Shown here: positions 51,601-60,632 of the stretch, piece after piece
How positions within the stretch are numbered: position 1 is the stretch's first letter
Layout: every line of letters starts with the position of its first letter
Notes under the pieces: generated by a model
What the model saw: only the letters and a program-made list of their open reading frames with translations
Database searches by the model: none
What the model was told of the DNA's origin: nothing
Position numbers and translations under genes: made by a program
Source: Syngnathus acus
Taxonomy: Eukaryota > Chordata > Actinopteri > Syngnathiformes > Syngnathidae
Assembly: GCF_901709675.1 (NCBI RefSeq)
Contig: NC_051108.1
Coordinates: 7,672,631-7,736,630, forward strand
Direction of reading: 5' to 3'
Length of the DNA stretch: 64,000 bases

Positions 51601-52067
51601 ATATGTGGTACTAAAAATTGTAGTACCTAGTTTTCATCAATTAATTAAGCGAGTAATAGTCCTCATGATTTGACTTCAGCCTTGAAGAACGTCAGCCCTG
51701 GGTCTACCTCACGTGCGGCCATGTCCACGGACGCCACGACTGGGGCCAAAGGTCCGAGGTGGGCGAGGAGGAGCCCTTAGAGGGCGAGGGCTCTGCCACG
51801 CGGCGGGAATGCCCGCTGTGCCGCAGCGTAGGCCCCTACGTGCCACTGTGGCTGGGCTGCGAGCCGGCCGTGTACGTGGATGCCGGCGCCCCCACGTATG
51901 CCTTTGTGCCCTGCGGCCACGTGTGCTCAGAGAGGACAACCAGGTATTGGGCGGACACCCCGTTGCCGCACGGGACGCACGCCTTCAGACCCGTGTGCCC
52001 CTTCTGTTCCGCCGCCCTTAGCACCCCCGGGTGGACGCGGCTCATCTTCCAGGGTCCCATCGACTAG
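45649..52067 (+). CDS. peli2: pellino E3 ubiquitin ligase, closest to peli2
   Basis: Pellinos ubiquitinate IRAK kinases downstream of Toll-like and IL-1 receptors. Seven exons (45649-45728, 50093-50222, 50378-50479, 50750-50947, 51022-51207, 51290-51495, 51680-52067) join in frame to 429 residues; human PELI2 has 420. Exon 1 begins MNSPKKDGDDD and leads into IKYGELVILG. The FHA-type domain that binds phosphothreonine covers most of residues 20-290, with GDRGRRKSRFALYRR, FQIGRSTESPIDFVV and MDGLTTNGVLVMHP. The C-terminal RING-like domain has TCGH (312-315), CPLC (345-348), PCGHVC (378-383) and CPFC (407-410). The ending LIFQGPID and EKATKWKNPDGHMDG favour peli2 over peli1 and peli3. A Glu/Gly-rich insert (327-341) lies within the RING region. 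Intron 1 holds two retroelements. Confidence 0.93.
46716..48516 (-). mobile_element. non-LTR retrotransposon (Rex1/RTE-like LINE), 5'-truncated, with target duplication
   Basis: The 12-base sequence GCCAACAAACCG flanks both ends exactly (46704-46715 and 48517-48528). The sense strand is minus and ends with an ATGG tandem tail (GATGGATGGATGGA) at 46716-46729. At 1.8 kb it lacks the endonuclease half. An uninterrupted reverse transcriptase frame and the perfect duplication imply a recent insertion. The clade name is uncertain. Confidence 0.92.
46739..48484 (-). CDS. LINE reverse transcriptase, open frame, N-terminally truncated
   Basis: The 581-residue open frame has the reverse transcriptase blocks in order: VVVPLFKKGDRRVCSNYRGI, EEQCGFRPGRGTVDQLF, MCFVDLEKAFDRVPREV (first catalytic aspartate), GIRQGCPLSPILF, and SLLFTDDVVLLA (catalytic pair). 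The usual FADD box here reads FTDD. Thumb and C-terminal regions follow (EEFKYLGVLFTSEGRMEREI, QMRWLGHRIRMPPGRLPGEV). No stop or shift interrupts it. The endonuclease domain is missing, so the copy is unlikely to be autonomous. Confidence 0.9.
   Translation of the reverse strand: MENDFRTASRKFWSTIRRLRRGKQCNVNTVYSGDGVLLTLTRDVVCRWGEYFEDLLNSTDTPSIVEAGPGDSEADSPISGVEVTEVVKKLLGGKAPGVDEIRPDFLRALDVVGLSWLTRLYSIAWTSGTVPLDWQTGVVVPLFKKGDRRVCSNYRGITLLSLPGKVYSGVLERRVRREVEPRIQEEQCGFRPGRGTVDQLFTLNRILEGAWEFGQPVHMCFVDLEKAFDRVPREVLWGVLREYGVPSQLIRAVRSLYHRCQSLVRISGSKSDSFPVRVGIRQGCPLSPILFIIFMDRISRCSRGVEGVRFGDLSIASLLFTDDVVLLASSGRDLQLSLERFAAECEAVGMRVSTSKSESMVLDRKRVECPLRIGDEILPQVEEFKYLGVLFTSEGRMEREIDRRIGAASAVMRTLYRSVVVKRELSQKAKLSIYRSIYGPTLTYGHELWVVTERTRSRIQAAEMSFLRRMSGLSLRDRVRSSVIRERLGVESLLLHVERSQMRWLGHRIRMPPGRLPGEVFRACPTGRRPLGRPRTRWRDYVSRLAWERLGIPRDELDEVAGEREVWESLLKLLPPRPDPG
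49443..49807 (-). mobile_element. L2-like LINE 3'-tail, 5'-truncated copy
   Basis: It shares the 3' terminus with 38203-38560: CTTTGA repeats, the GACAATAAAGCAGACTTTGA-type end, TGTGTCTTGGCATGTGAAG, and the CCGCACCACCAG block at its inner edge. It lies in pellino intron 1. Confidence 0.85.
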
Positions 52068-52581
52068 CCGCCACACAAAAGCGCCACCCCCCCTACCTTT
52101 TTTTTCCCCCTAACTGTATGATGGTCTTCCCCTTATTTCTCCTTTAGGGCTTGGTGATGGATTGAGGATCTGGACTTTAGGCAACTCAATGAAATGTGAC
52201 AGAATGATCGATACACTCATTGATTACCTCGAATGTCTGCGCACTTAGGCTCTGCTGGTTTTCTTCCCGCGCAAGCCTGAGCTTCTCGCAAAGAAAAAGA
52301 AAAGCGATTAACACGTCAGATTTGATGTTTTATGTCGGACTGTAGCTCACATGGTGCTTTTTAGTGCGTCAGCTTTTGTGGAATGAAACCTAGCAGTTCA
52401 CGATCATACTTACAATCAAATTGATCCTACAGCCGCCCTGCAAATTAATTACATCTCAAAACTTCTTATGTCAGGATCATCGTAAAACAATGATCCTGGA
52501 CTAGATCTCAATCCCATCATCAGGGCAGAATGAGTATAAACAAGGGCATGGACTCCCAATAAATTAGGTAAGATCCACCTT

Positions 52582-52582
<1 letters not shown>

Positions 52583-52652
<70 letters not shown>

Positions 52653-52663
52653 CACACACACAC
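52583..52663. repeat. (AC)n microsatellite
   Basis: About 80 bases of CA dinucleotides with a single CG interruption near 52646 lie downstream of the pellino stop codon. Confidence 0.92.
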
Positions 52664-53871
52664 TAAACCCCGTGAAGCAATAACACCACTCACTCTTGTA
52701 TAAGCTAAGATCTCACGCTAGGTTTTAGCCAAGTGCTAGACTAGCGGTGGTCGCCTCAAACATGGTTGTAGCGTTTTTTTGCTTTTCCTCCCTGCCCTCT
52801 GTGTCATACCATAGTGAAAAAATCACAATACAATATATAATTACATCCCCAATGATCTGGTTTCACTGCTAATGCTAACAGGGTTTCCTTTTAAAGTAAG
52901 TGGGTGTGTCGGTGCAGCCAAAGTTTTGTCCTCGCTTAACCTAAAAAAAAAAAACTAAACCGAAATTGTGTGCTTGTGTATGTGTCAAAGAAAAGTTATT
53001 TTGTTAGGAAATGTGGTTCAGTGTTTGGGGTGGGGGGGAAGATATATCTATATGCATAAATATACATAGGCTATTTTTGTATCTGATATAGTTGTTAACC
53101 TTGGTGAAAGTTCAGCGTATGGTCTGGGATGTGTTAGACGTATAACAACCCATGAGTGTGAAAATGTTACCAACACTATCTCATGCACACACACACGCAC
53201 ACAGACAAACGATAAACACGATGACGCAGTGCTACCGTTTCCCGGACACTGAATGTTGCCGACCATACAGGCTATGTGTTTATTAGCCTCTCTGGTGCTC
53301 TTATTAAATGGTCTATATTGTGATACTATTTTTGTAAGTGAATATGACAGTGAAGCCCCCCCCCCCAGCCCTCCTCCCCACCCAAGCTTGAATATAATAA
53401 CCTCATGTCTGGAAGATGAGATAAAAGTGTGCAAGTGCGTGTGTGTGTGTGTGTGTCACTCAATTGCATGTACACGCACACACGCACAGTATGTACACTG
53501 CACTCCAAATGCCCCCCCCCCCCCCTCCCATTTTGTATTCAGTTTGACGACTAACATGTCTTCCGAGTCTTCGGCTGTTAAATGTGTAAAAATACAAGAA
53601 GAAGAAAGAAATCCTCATACTTGACCAATGTTTGGAAGTGAAAGTCACACTTTGTACTGTAATGCTACTAATATTTGCCGCTAACTCTGCTGCAGCATTA
53701 AGAGAAACTCCGTCCACGTTCTTTTATTTTGATTGTGTCATTCTTCCGTTTCCAGCTCGTTGCTCCCTCACAAAGTTGACACAGCATTGTCGCCGACATA
53801 TTAACCACGAAACAAAATCTTTAGTTACGATTCATTCCATTCAACATTTTTTAAATGCTTTGTGACCAACA

Positions 53872-53966
53872 CAGTGGTACCTCGATTTGGTTGACAAAAA
53901 TTGAAATCGATTATATTTTTTCCAGAAATTTGGATCGAGGAGTGTTTCGATCATCGAGGTACCATT
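53872..53966. mobile_element. short hairpin MITE
   Basis: The inverted ends CAGTGGTACCTCGAT and CAATGGTACCTCGAT lie 95 bases apart, with inner TCGAT/ATCGA repeats. The ends resemble those of the 37281 element (CAGTGG...CCTCG). No TA duplication is seen at the edges. Confidence 0.6.
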
Positions 53967-54723
53967 GCGACATTTCACAATTTTAGCATGGTTGATAATG
54001 TATGTGTTTTTTTTAACGGTTATTGTCGCTCAGGATTTAGTGTGGCACGCAGTGATTTAACTACACAACACTTAAAACATGAGAGCATTTATTTATCTGC
54101 TACTAATGACAGTATACAAGGTCACACGTGATCAGTTATTTACGGGTTTAAAAAAAAAAAAAACAAGAGAATGGAGTTTTGCGCAAACCTGCCAAAAGAA
54201 AAAAAAAAAACATCGTACACACTGTTGGCATGTGAATGGAAGAACTGTTGCAGCACCTGTATTATTTTTAATTATTGGTTTTACATTACTTATCTAGTTA
54301 TTCTTAGGTATTCATTAACAATTTCAGTCATTTAGTTTTAACACGTAGCCTCTACTAGATGCAAAAACAGTATTTACTTTTAATATTCCAATTGTTTAGC
54401 ACTTTTCTAACAACTTAATGTATCATTTGACCTTCATTGCAATCCTCTCAATATGTATTATTATTAAACCATGAAACCACCTGACCTTCATATAATTATG
54501 TATTTTTAAAGAAATACAAACCATGTACAGCTCTTATTTTTTTGTTTTAATTTTACAATCGTATTCTTCTGTAACCGAATGGTGCACAGACAATCACTAT
54601 ACACATGTCAATAAACAAACCAGTTGAAAAGTGCCACTTGGCCTTTGTGTAGGAATTTTATGAGCCCAGTGCGTAGGGAGTAGATAGTGCTACTTCATCA
54701 ATCTTAATCGTTGCCGCATACAT

Positions 54724-54924
54724 ACTTTACCAGCATAGTTGTACTAAGTTAATTTTGTTTTCACTTGTTAATCACTTCACTGGTTCTTTTATCTCAAACA
54801 ATATATTTTAGGTTGCATTACCTGACATGTTTCGGCTTGTACTTCCGCCTTCATCATGTCAGGTAATGCAACCTAAAATATATTGTTTGAGATAAAAGAA
54901 CCAGTGAAGTGACTTTACCAGCAT
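54724..54924. repeat. 58-bp perfect inverted repeat with 25-base loop, flanked by 13-bp direct repeats
   Basis: The arms 54772-54829 and 54855-54912 are exact complements. ACTTTACCAGCAT occurs on both sides (54724-54736 and 54912-54924), as a target duplication would. On the minus strand the loop reads GATGAAGGC...GCCGAAAC, close to a hammerhead ribozyme core. Confidence 0.9.
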
Positions 54925-55764
54925 GTTCATTTTACAGCTGCATGAAAGATGGAACCACAAGGGGGCGTCCCTGCTTCACTGTACTGCAGTAGCTTCAATC
55001 TTGACTGGACAGGCAGTGGTGTAACGAGAATGTAGCAAAGTGGAAAAAAAGAAAACATTACGCCATAAGTTTGCACTTTTATTAAAGAACTGCTTAGCAT
55101 ACAAAAAAAAATGATAACCTTGTATGCTTACACATTCTCTGTTTTTGCAGACTAAATTTACACCAAATGACAGTTGTTTACTTCAGTGTGAGATTTATTT
55201 CTCAGGTGAGTTTTCTTTTCCTCAAGCCACATTTGCATCACTGAGGTGAGACCAAACGGCTGTTGCCATGGATACGCTATGCTTACACTACAAAATCTGT
55301 GTAGGCTTCTTCAACATGTAATTAATAACAAAGGCTTCTCAGCCAAGATAGCATTTTGCTCAGGATGTGAGACCTCATCTTCCTGCTACTATAAATAGCA
55401 CACACTCTGAGTGAGAGTAACAACAGAGCGCTAACCTCGACTACACACAACTGTTACATTTATCTCTGACAACTTATTTGCATTAAATATATTTTCCAGC
55501 TCCTGGAACAGCAAGTTAGTTTAAAAGCAGGCATTTTGTTTCTAGCAACATGCAGCAGCCAGAATGGCACTTTACTTCACAATTATACGAGCAAATATAA
55601 AATTTTATATACAGACAGAATGCTAACATTTTTTTGTTGAATGTTCTCAAAATGCTAACATGAATAGTATTTCAATTTTCATTTTCAGCTATGTTCATAA
55701 ATCCACTTAATAATATATACAAGAATAATATAAAACTCTTTTGTTAGAATCCATTTCCGCATCT
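54925..55764. other. intergenic/3'UTR side of the minus-strand gene
   Basis: AT-rich sequence with no coding exon. It probably includes the 3'UTR of the minus-strand gene whose stop is at 55765. Confidence 0.4.
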
Positions 55765-56130
55765 TTACCGTGGGGCAGTAATGGGCTTAGGTCCTCTGTT
55801 CTGGGCGACGGTCATAAATTGTCCGCCACCCCTCGACAGCTTCTGAAATCGAAAAGAGATTATTAAAGGCGTTTATCATAGAAGTGGCTTAAACCTGTCT
55901 GAATATGGTGGCGCAAAAAAAAGGGAGAGCCGCTAAAATAAAGAGGAACCTCAGGGAAATAACATGTCTGCATGCTCTTTGTTAGCAGACGGGGTGGTCC
56001 CGTGGGTCTCCGGCCCGCTGCAGTGCACCTGCAGGCAGTTGGCACAGCGGACCACCCAGTCATAGCCATTGGATGGGATGCACATTAATGACACCCCCGG
56101 GGACAGCACCGGTCCGGTTCGGCAGGCGTA
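55765..56130 (-). CDS. last two coding exons of an unrecognised minus-strand gene
   Basis: On the minus strand an exon at 56130-56029 (acceptor TTTTATGCAG, donor CAG|GTGCAC) encodes 34 residues, YACRTGPVLSPGVSL..., with IPSNGYDWVVRCANCLQ at its end. It joins in phase 0 to the exon 55842-55765 (acceptor CGATTTCAG), encoding KLSRGGGQFMTVAQNRGPKP and ITAPR, then TAA. Lengths (102 and 78 bases), phases and splice sites all agree. The CANC pair could belong to a zinc-binding fold. I do not recognise the family. Upstream exons must lie to the right, beyond 56130, and I could not find them. Confidence 0.6.
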
Positions 56131-56849
56131 CTGCATAAAACCCATTGGGGTCAATTTTACTACAAAGGGCGTAATTAGTGGTTGAATGTTCCAGGTCTCT
56201 AATAGTCTCCAAAAGATATTCAATGTAACTTATCCAAAGTTTAATCAAACTCGCCAGCTCAGTGTACTTTGTAAACAACCATCAGTGGAATACGGACATT
56301 ACGGAAAATAACTGATGTGCATACAACAGAGTTGAAAGTGGAGCTGGACAAGCCTGCTGGAATCAATGCTCTTCTGCAGTCACTGACCTGGAAAACTCTG
56401 AAAAGCTTTGCTCGCTCCGCTATCGATAGGCATTCTAATTAAGAACATCGCCCACAGTGCAAGTGGTATTTAACTAGCCAAGATAGTGTCAGGAATTGTG
56501 CAGAAAATATCATCCTCATTCATCTCAAATCAGCAAGGGAGTCCCAGACTGTCTGTGTGGATATGAAGATATGATTGTGTTTGTAGCCAAACATGAACAT
56601 GGGGGGGGTGATGCTTTTGTTAGATTGGCATCACCAGATCATTTTTGTTTAACACATTAAATTTTAAATCACGGATGGCCTTGTCTGACGTGCCAGAGTG
56701 TTGTCCTGGCGGCGAAGGAGTCCATCTGTTCAGCCCCGAGTGAAAAGTATTGAATCTATTGTAGGTCAGACTCACACTCTAATGAGAATGAATTGGGGTA
56801 GAACTCTTTAAAATTCGTGTTGCTCACTGGACCATAGTCCATTTCCCAG
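56131..56849. other. region between two unrecognised genes
   Basis: No exon is supported. It may include introns of the minus-strand gene or the upstream intron of the plus-strand gene, whose acceptor (TTTCCCAG) ends at 56849. Confidence 0.4.
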
Positions 56850-56866
56850 TCGAAACAATCAGAGAC

Positions 56867-59187
56867 ATGCAGACAGAAAGCAAAGCGATGGACATGACTA
56901 GGAGCTCACCCTGTGTTCTCCCACAGAGAAGCAAATTTTCAAATTCTGCTGCCTTGTGCCCAGTTTCCAACAGTGATCAAGTCTGGCTCAAGGAGCTGAT
57001 GGGCCTTTGGCCAAAGAAGTCCTCTTCCAGTTGTTTTGTGCCAAGTAGCAGCAGTGAGTGTAAGGGCAGTCTGGACAGCTGGAGCTCAAAAGTCACTTCC
57101 CGCCTTTACTGCTCAATCAAGAAGAAGAGCCAAGCGGCCTTTCAAAGCCGACTACGTTTCAGAGCGCATCTCCCGGAGCAGGGAGGAGGGGACAACTGCG
57201 TGGATTGCCCGGCATGGCACCATCAGGGGAGGGGCTGTGTTCAGACCCGAGTTCGCACCAAAAGAGATCAAGATTGTCCGCTGGAGGGAACGCTTGAGGA
57301 CAAAGCCAAGTTTTCACACTTCCTGGATGAGGTGACATCCAATGTGCTTGATCCAAACAGCTTGCGGGCATTTGGGAAAGCAACTAGAGGTGCGCATCAG
57401 GACCAGGACCAAACGGTGACCCAAAGGATCCCCAGGCTTTCCTGTTCAATGGCCCAGCTGCAGGATTTCTTACTGGAGCTTGAGGACCAGTCTCCAATCG
57501 ACCTGCCTCCAAAAACCTATCTGGAGACAGACATTGACATAGTGAGGAGAGATGACCAGCCAGAAGATCCGGAGATCAAACCTGACACTCCACCGCCATT
57601 ACTGGTGGATGAACAAAATCTCATTCCACCCCCTCCAAATTTCTGCCAAGGATTTGAAATGAAACGTTTCCAGGAATCGAATCACAGCTCCCCCGGATAC
57701 CCCTCTAGATCCATCTCTCTGCCCAGAGGCATCAACATGGTGAGTCCCAGAAGTTTTATTTTTGGAATCCACGACCTTGCATTCTGGGTAGCATACCACC
57801 CAACCACATATTTATTGTGAGAAAACCCCTCATTTGTTGAACTTGCATCCTAACCCCTCTCAAATGTCTGCAATAATTACAACCACTGGCTTTCCCTAGA
57901 CACGTGTTTTGGGAGAATAGGATTAAAGGCTCAATTAAACATTACTGCTTCCCAAAGTGAGTGTATTTGATGTCCCAGCATGATGTTCACCTCGCAATTA
58001 GAGGCTAATCAAAGCACATATATTATTTTTCGGTAAATAATCCTCAACAGCACAGCAGTTTTCTTTTTTTTCTTTTTTTTTTTTCTCTGTTTGAAAATAG
58101 TTCATCATATCACCCACGGGCAACCAAGCAAGCATTTCCACAAGTCCTCACCCATCGAGGAACGTGCTTAGAAATGAGCAATGTGGCCATTTAATATTAA
58201 GAAAGAAGGCCACATTGCTTTAATTTATCGTCTGATTAAAATTCAGCCTTTGCTGTCACCTTAGCAACCGCTTAGGAAAAAAAAAAGGTGGGCGGTGTGG
58301 GGGCTGTGGAGCCAGCGTGTGAGCCTGTTGGCGTTCATCACAGTGTTGCTTGCTTGCAGCAAACTTTCATCTCCTCAGCCTTGTACTTGCCAGTGCACAT
58401 GTACAAAACATGCCTCGCAGTCGAGCACGACCTCGCTGACACGTACTCTCGCTACACGTAGAAACTGATATTATCAATTCGACTGGATTTTAATAACGCA
58501 GTGTGTCTACAAAATGGCATTTTTACATTACAATTAAATTAGGGCCCATGTAACGCTTACCATTATTCTTCCAATAATTGAATCACACTATTTTTGCATT
58601 GAAGTGCATTTGCTATTACCTCACTTCAAGTTTTTTTTTTTGTTTAGCACATCATTTGATCCTCTGCATGACTGTCATCATCTTCTATCTTCAGATTATG
58701 AAACATGACATGCCTTGTATACGGACAGAAGGCTGGCATGTGTGTCGAAAAAAAGTAAAGATGCGTTGGGATTATACTGCCTCCAGATTCAACAGATGGA
58801 ACCACCTGTACCCCTTGGTCTTTTCCCTTCTGCTTCCCTGCACGTCAATGAGGTTGCTGCCCGCTGCCTTTGCTTGCTTGCAATATATTGTATCTGCAGT
58901 CTGGCTGCAATGGAGGTTTCCACTCTCTCTTGCACCCCTTCCTCCCTCCCTCTCCCCCCTCTTGCTGCCTCTCACTCTCCAATCTTACGCCTTTGAGCTG
59001 ATGAGATGATGGTTCTAACCTTGCATACATATGGCGACAAAGCCCTATTTTTTTGTAGAAGTAAAAACTGGGAAGGGGGGAAGATGAACATAAACATGCG
59101 TGTATGTTGCTCCCAGGGCACTCCACCAATGCTGTTATTTTTCTTTTAGGTGTGTGACGATGGCATGAAGCACGCAGACAACATCAG
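56867..59187 (+). CDS. 5' coding exons of an unrecognised gene, with two offsetting frame shifts
   Basis: A large exon (56850-57739, ATG at 56867) ends ISLPRGINM before a GTGAGT donor. A 38-base exon (59150-59187) encoding VCDDGMKHADNI follows in phase. The outer parts of the big exon are open in one frame: SECKGSLDSWSSKVTSRLYC near 57057, then KFSHFLDEVTSNVLDPNSLR and proline/acid-rich sequence. Between about 57125 and 57290 a second frame looks coding instead, with strong third-position G/C (FKADYVSERISRSREEG, GGAVFRPEFAPKEIKIV). This suggests two opposite one-base changes, from assembly error or mutation. The protein is polar and low in complexity. I do not recognise the family. It continues past the window. 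Confidence 0.5.
57740..59149. other. intron of the unrecognised plus-strand gene
   Basis: No further coding exon is supported. T-rich tracts lie at 58064-58084 and 58629-58641, and a C/T-rich stretch at 58920-58985. Confidence 0.45.
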
Positions 59188-59490
59188 GTAGGCATCCTCT
59201 CTCTCCTCATCCTTCCTTCGTCCCACCCACGCCTTCTCCCTGTGCCCTCTTCTTTCCTCCCACTCTTGCACAGTCTTTTCCTCCCTCGCTGCTCTTCTTC
59301 CACCTCTTCCTCTGCTGCTGCTTCTGCTGCTGCTGTTGTTGGAGCGTCAGCAGAAGCGTCAGCAGCGTGTGGCGGCGGCGGGAAGTGGGGGTTTCTCGCA
59401 GCTTGAGGGAAGAGCCGATATACAGAAGGGAGTTTTCTCCAACAATCCCCGTGGGAAGGACTAAGTCGGTTTGATCCGTGCGCCTCCGGG

Positions 59491-59513
59491 ATGAAGCTGT
59501 GCGTGAGCACCAG
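59491..59513 (+). CDS. possible alternative first exon of the same gene
   Basis: ATGAAGCTGTGCGTGAGCAC encodes MKLCVST and the exon ends CAG|GTAGCG with two bases carried over, the same phase as the 59150-59187 exon. A GC-rich leader precedes it. It would provide a short-form start replacing the two upstream exons. This is inferred from splice site and phase only. Confidence 0.4.
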
Positions 59514-60630
59514 GTAGCGCTTCGCTCTTTTGCAGCTTCGATTTGGAGCGGTTGTGTGCGTGCGTGTGTGCGGCTGCATCAAAATTAAATGCAGAGCTCC
59601 TTGGTTGTTAGTTTGATGTTTGACTCGGTCCCCGAATGCGAGACTCGTTTCTAACCTGCATGATGTGTGCATTCACCTGTCGGAATGCTCCGTGCCTCAG
59701 TGATGGATCACTCTGCATGATCGCACCGCTCCCGCAACAAGCTTATCGGATACTCAGTAGAAAATGATCGCATTCACTTTCCTGATGGAGAAGGAAAGCC
59801 TCATTGTTGCTTTCATTCATTCTGTCAGGCCATAGTTCACATTTGTTTGTGATTACAGACACCGTTATGACTATTTCAGACGAGGGCTAATTAAGTTTCC
59901 TGTCGTCAATTGTCCTCACCGCTGTGTCTCAGTTTTAATTGGATTGTTGGAGCCCCGTTGAGATAGATGGGGGGAGTCCGATGCTTCTTGTCCTTGCTTT
60001 CAGCTCAGGTCTTAGCTGAACGCCAACGCTGACACCCCTTGTGCTTCCATCCACTCCAGCAACCGGCAAGTCTGTACATGATGAAATGCCCTGAAATTCT
60101 CTCTCCCTCACACTGTCTGTGCCTCACTTGGCCTTGGGGTTCCTGCCTCAAGGGGCCCTGTGATGGAGGGTGTCATGTCAATTTTGCATGGAGGAGATTT
60201 CACTTTGATTAGGGGGGAGCTTGTGTCAGTGCTGTTTTTTTCTCAGTCTGACTGATAACGCCAGATTGAACCAAATGTGATTCTGAAAGCAAGTTAGGAG
60301 GAATTGGGGGACCCGTCGCCGTGACAACCGAGCACTCCTGTAAAACTGTCAAATAGCGCTTGTGCATGTGGGGTGTTGCATTTTATGGACTCAATATCCT
60401 AATGTGCCCTTTTGGCCGTGGCGCTCTGACCAGGCAGCCTTGAATGAGTGTGCAAGGTCTTTGTGGAGTAGCGTTGACAGCTCCCCCAGGAGTCAATAAG
60501 CGGACCTCATCAGCTCGCATGTGTTGTGATCCTTCTCCTTTGCCCTCCTTCACATTCATCCCTCACGTTGAAGCAATAGGCCATCTTGGAAATGGATTGA
60601 ACCACAGAGCTGTCCGAGTGGTTCTTAAAG
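59514..60630. other. intron or intergenic sequence
   Basis: No coding exon or named repeat is supported in this stretch. Confidence 0.4.
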
Positions 60631-60632
60631 TA

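Larger units (their letters stand above)
52068..54640 (+). other. pellino 3'UTR and downstream region
   Basis: The first AATAAA well placed for polyadenylation is at 54610-54615, so the 3'UTR may be up to 2.5 kb. It includes an (AC)n tract, a short hairpin MITE and C-rich runs (53357-53365, 53513-53525). No further gene is seen. Confidence 0.45.

Noticed and set aside
59184-59672. Minus-strand frame of 162 codons rich in Ala/Glu/Arg
   Set aside because: It is the complement of a CT- and GCT-rich stretch; low complexity explains the lack of stops.
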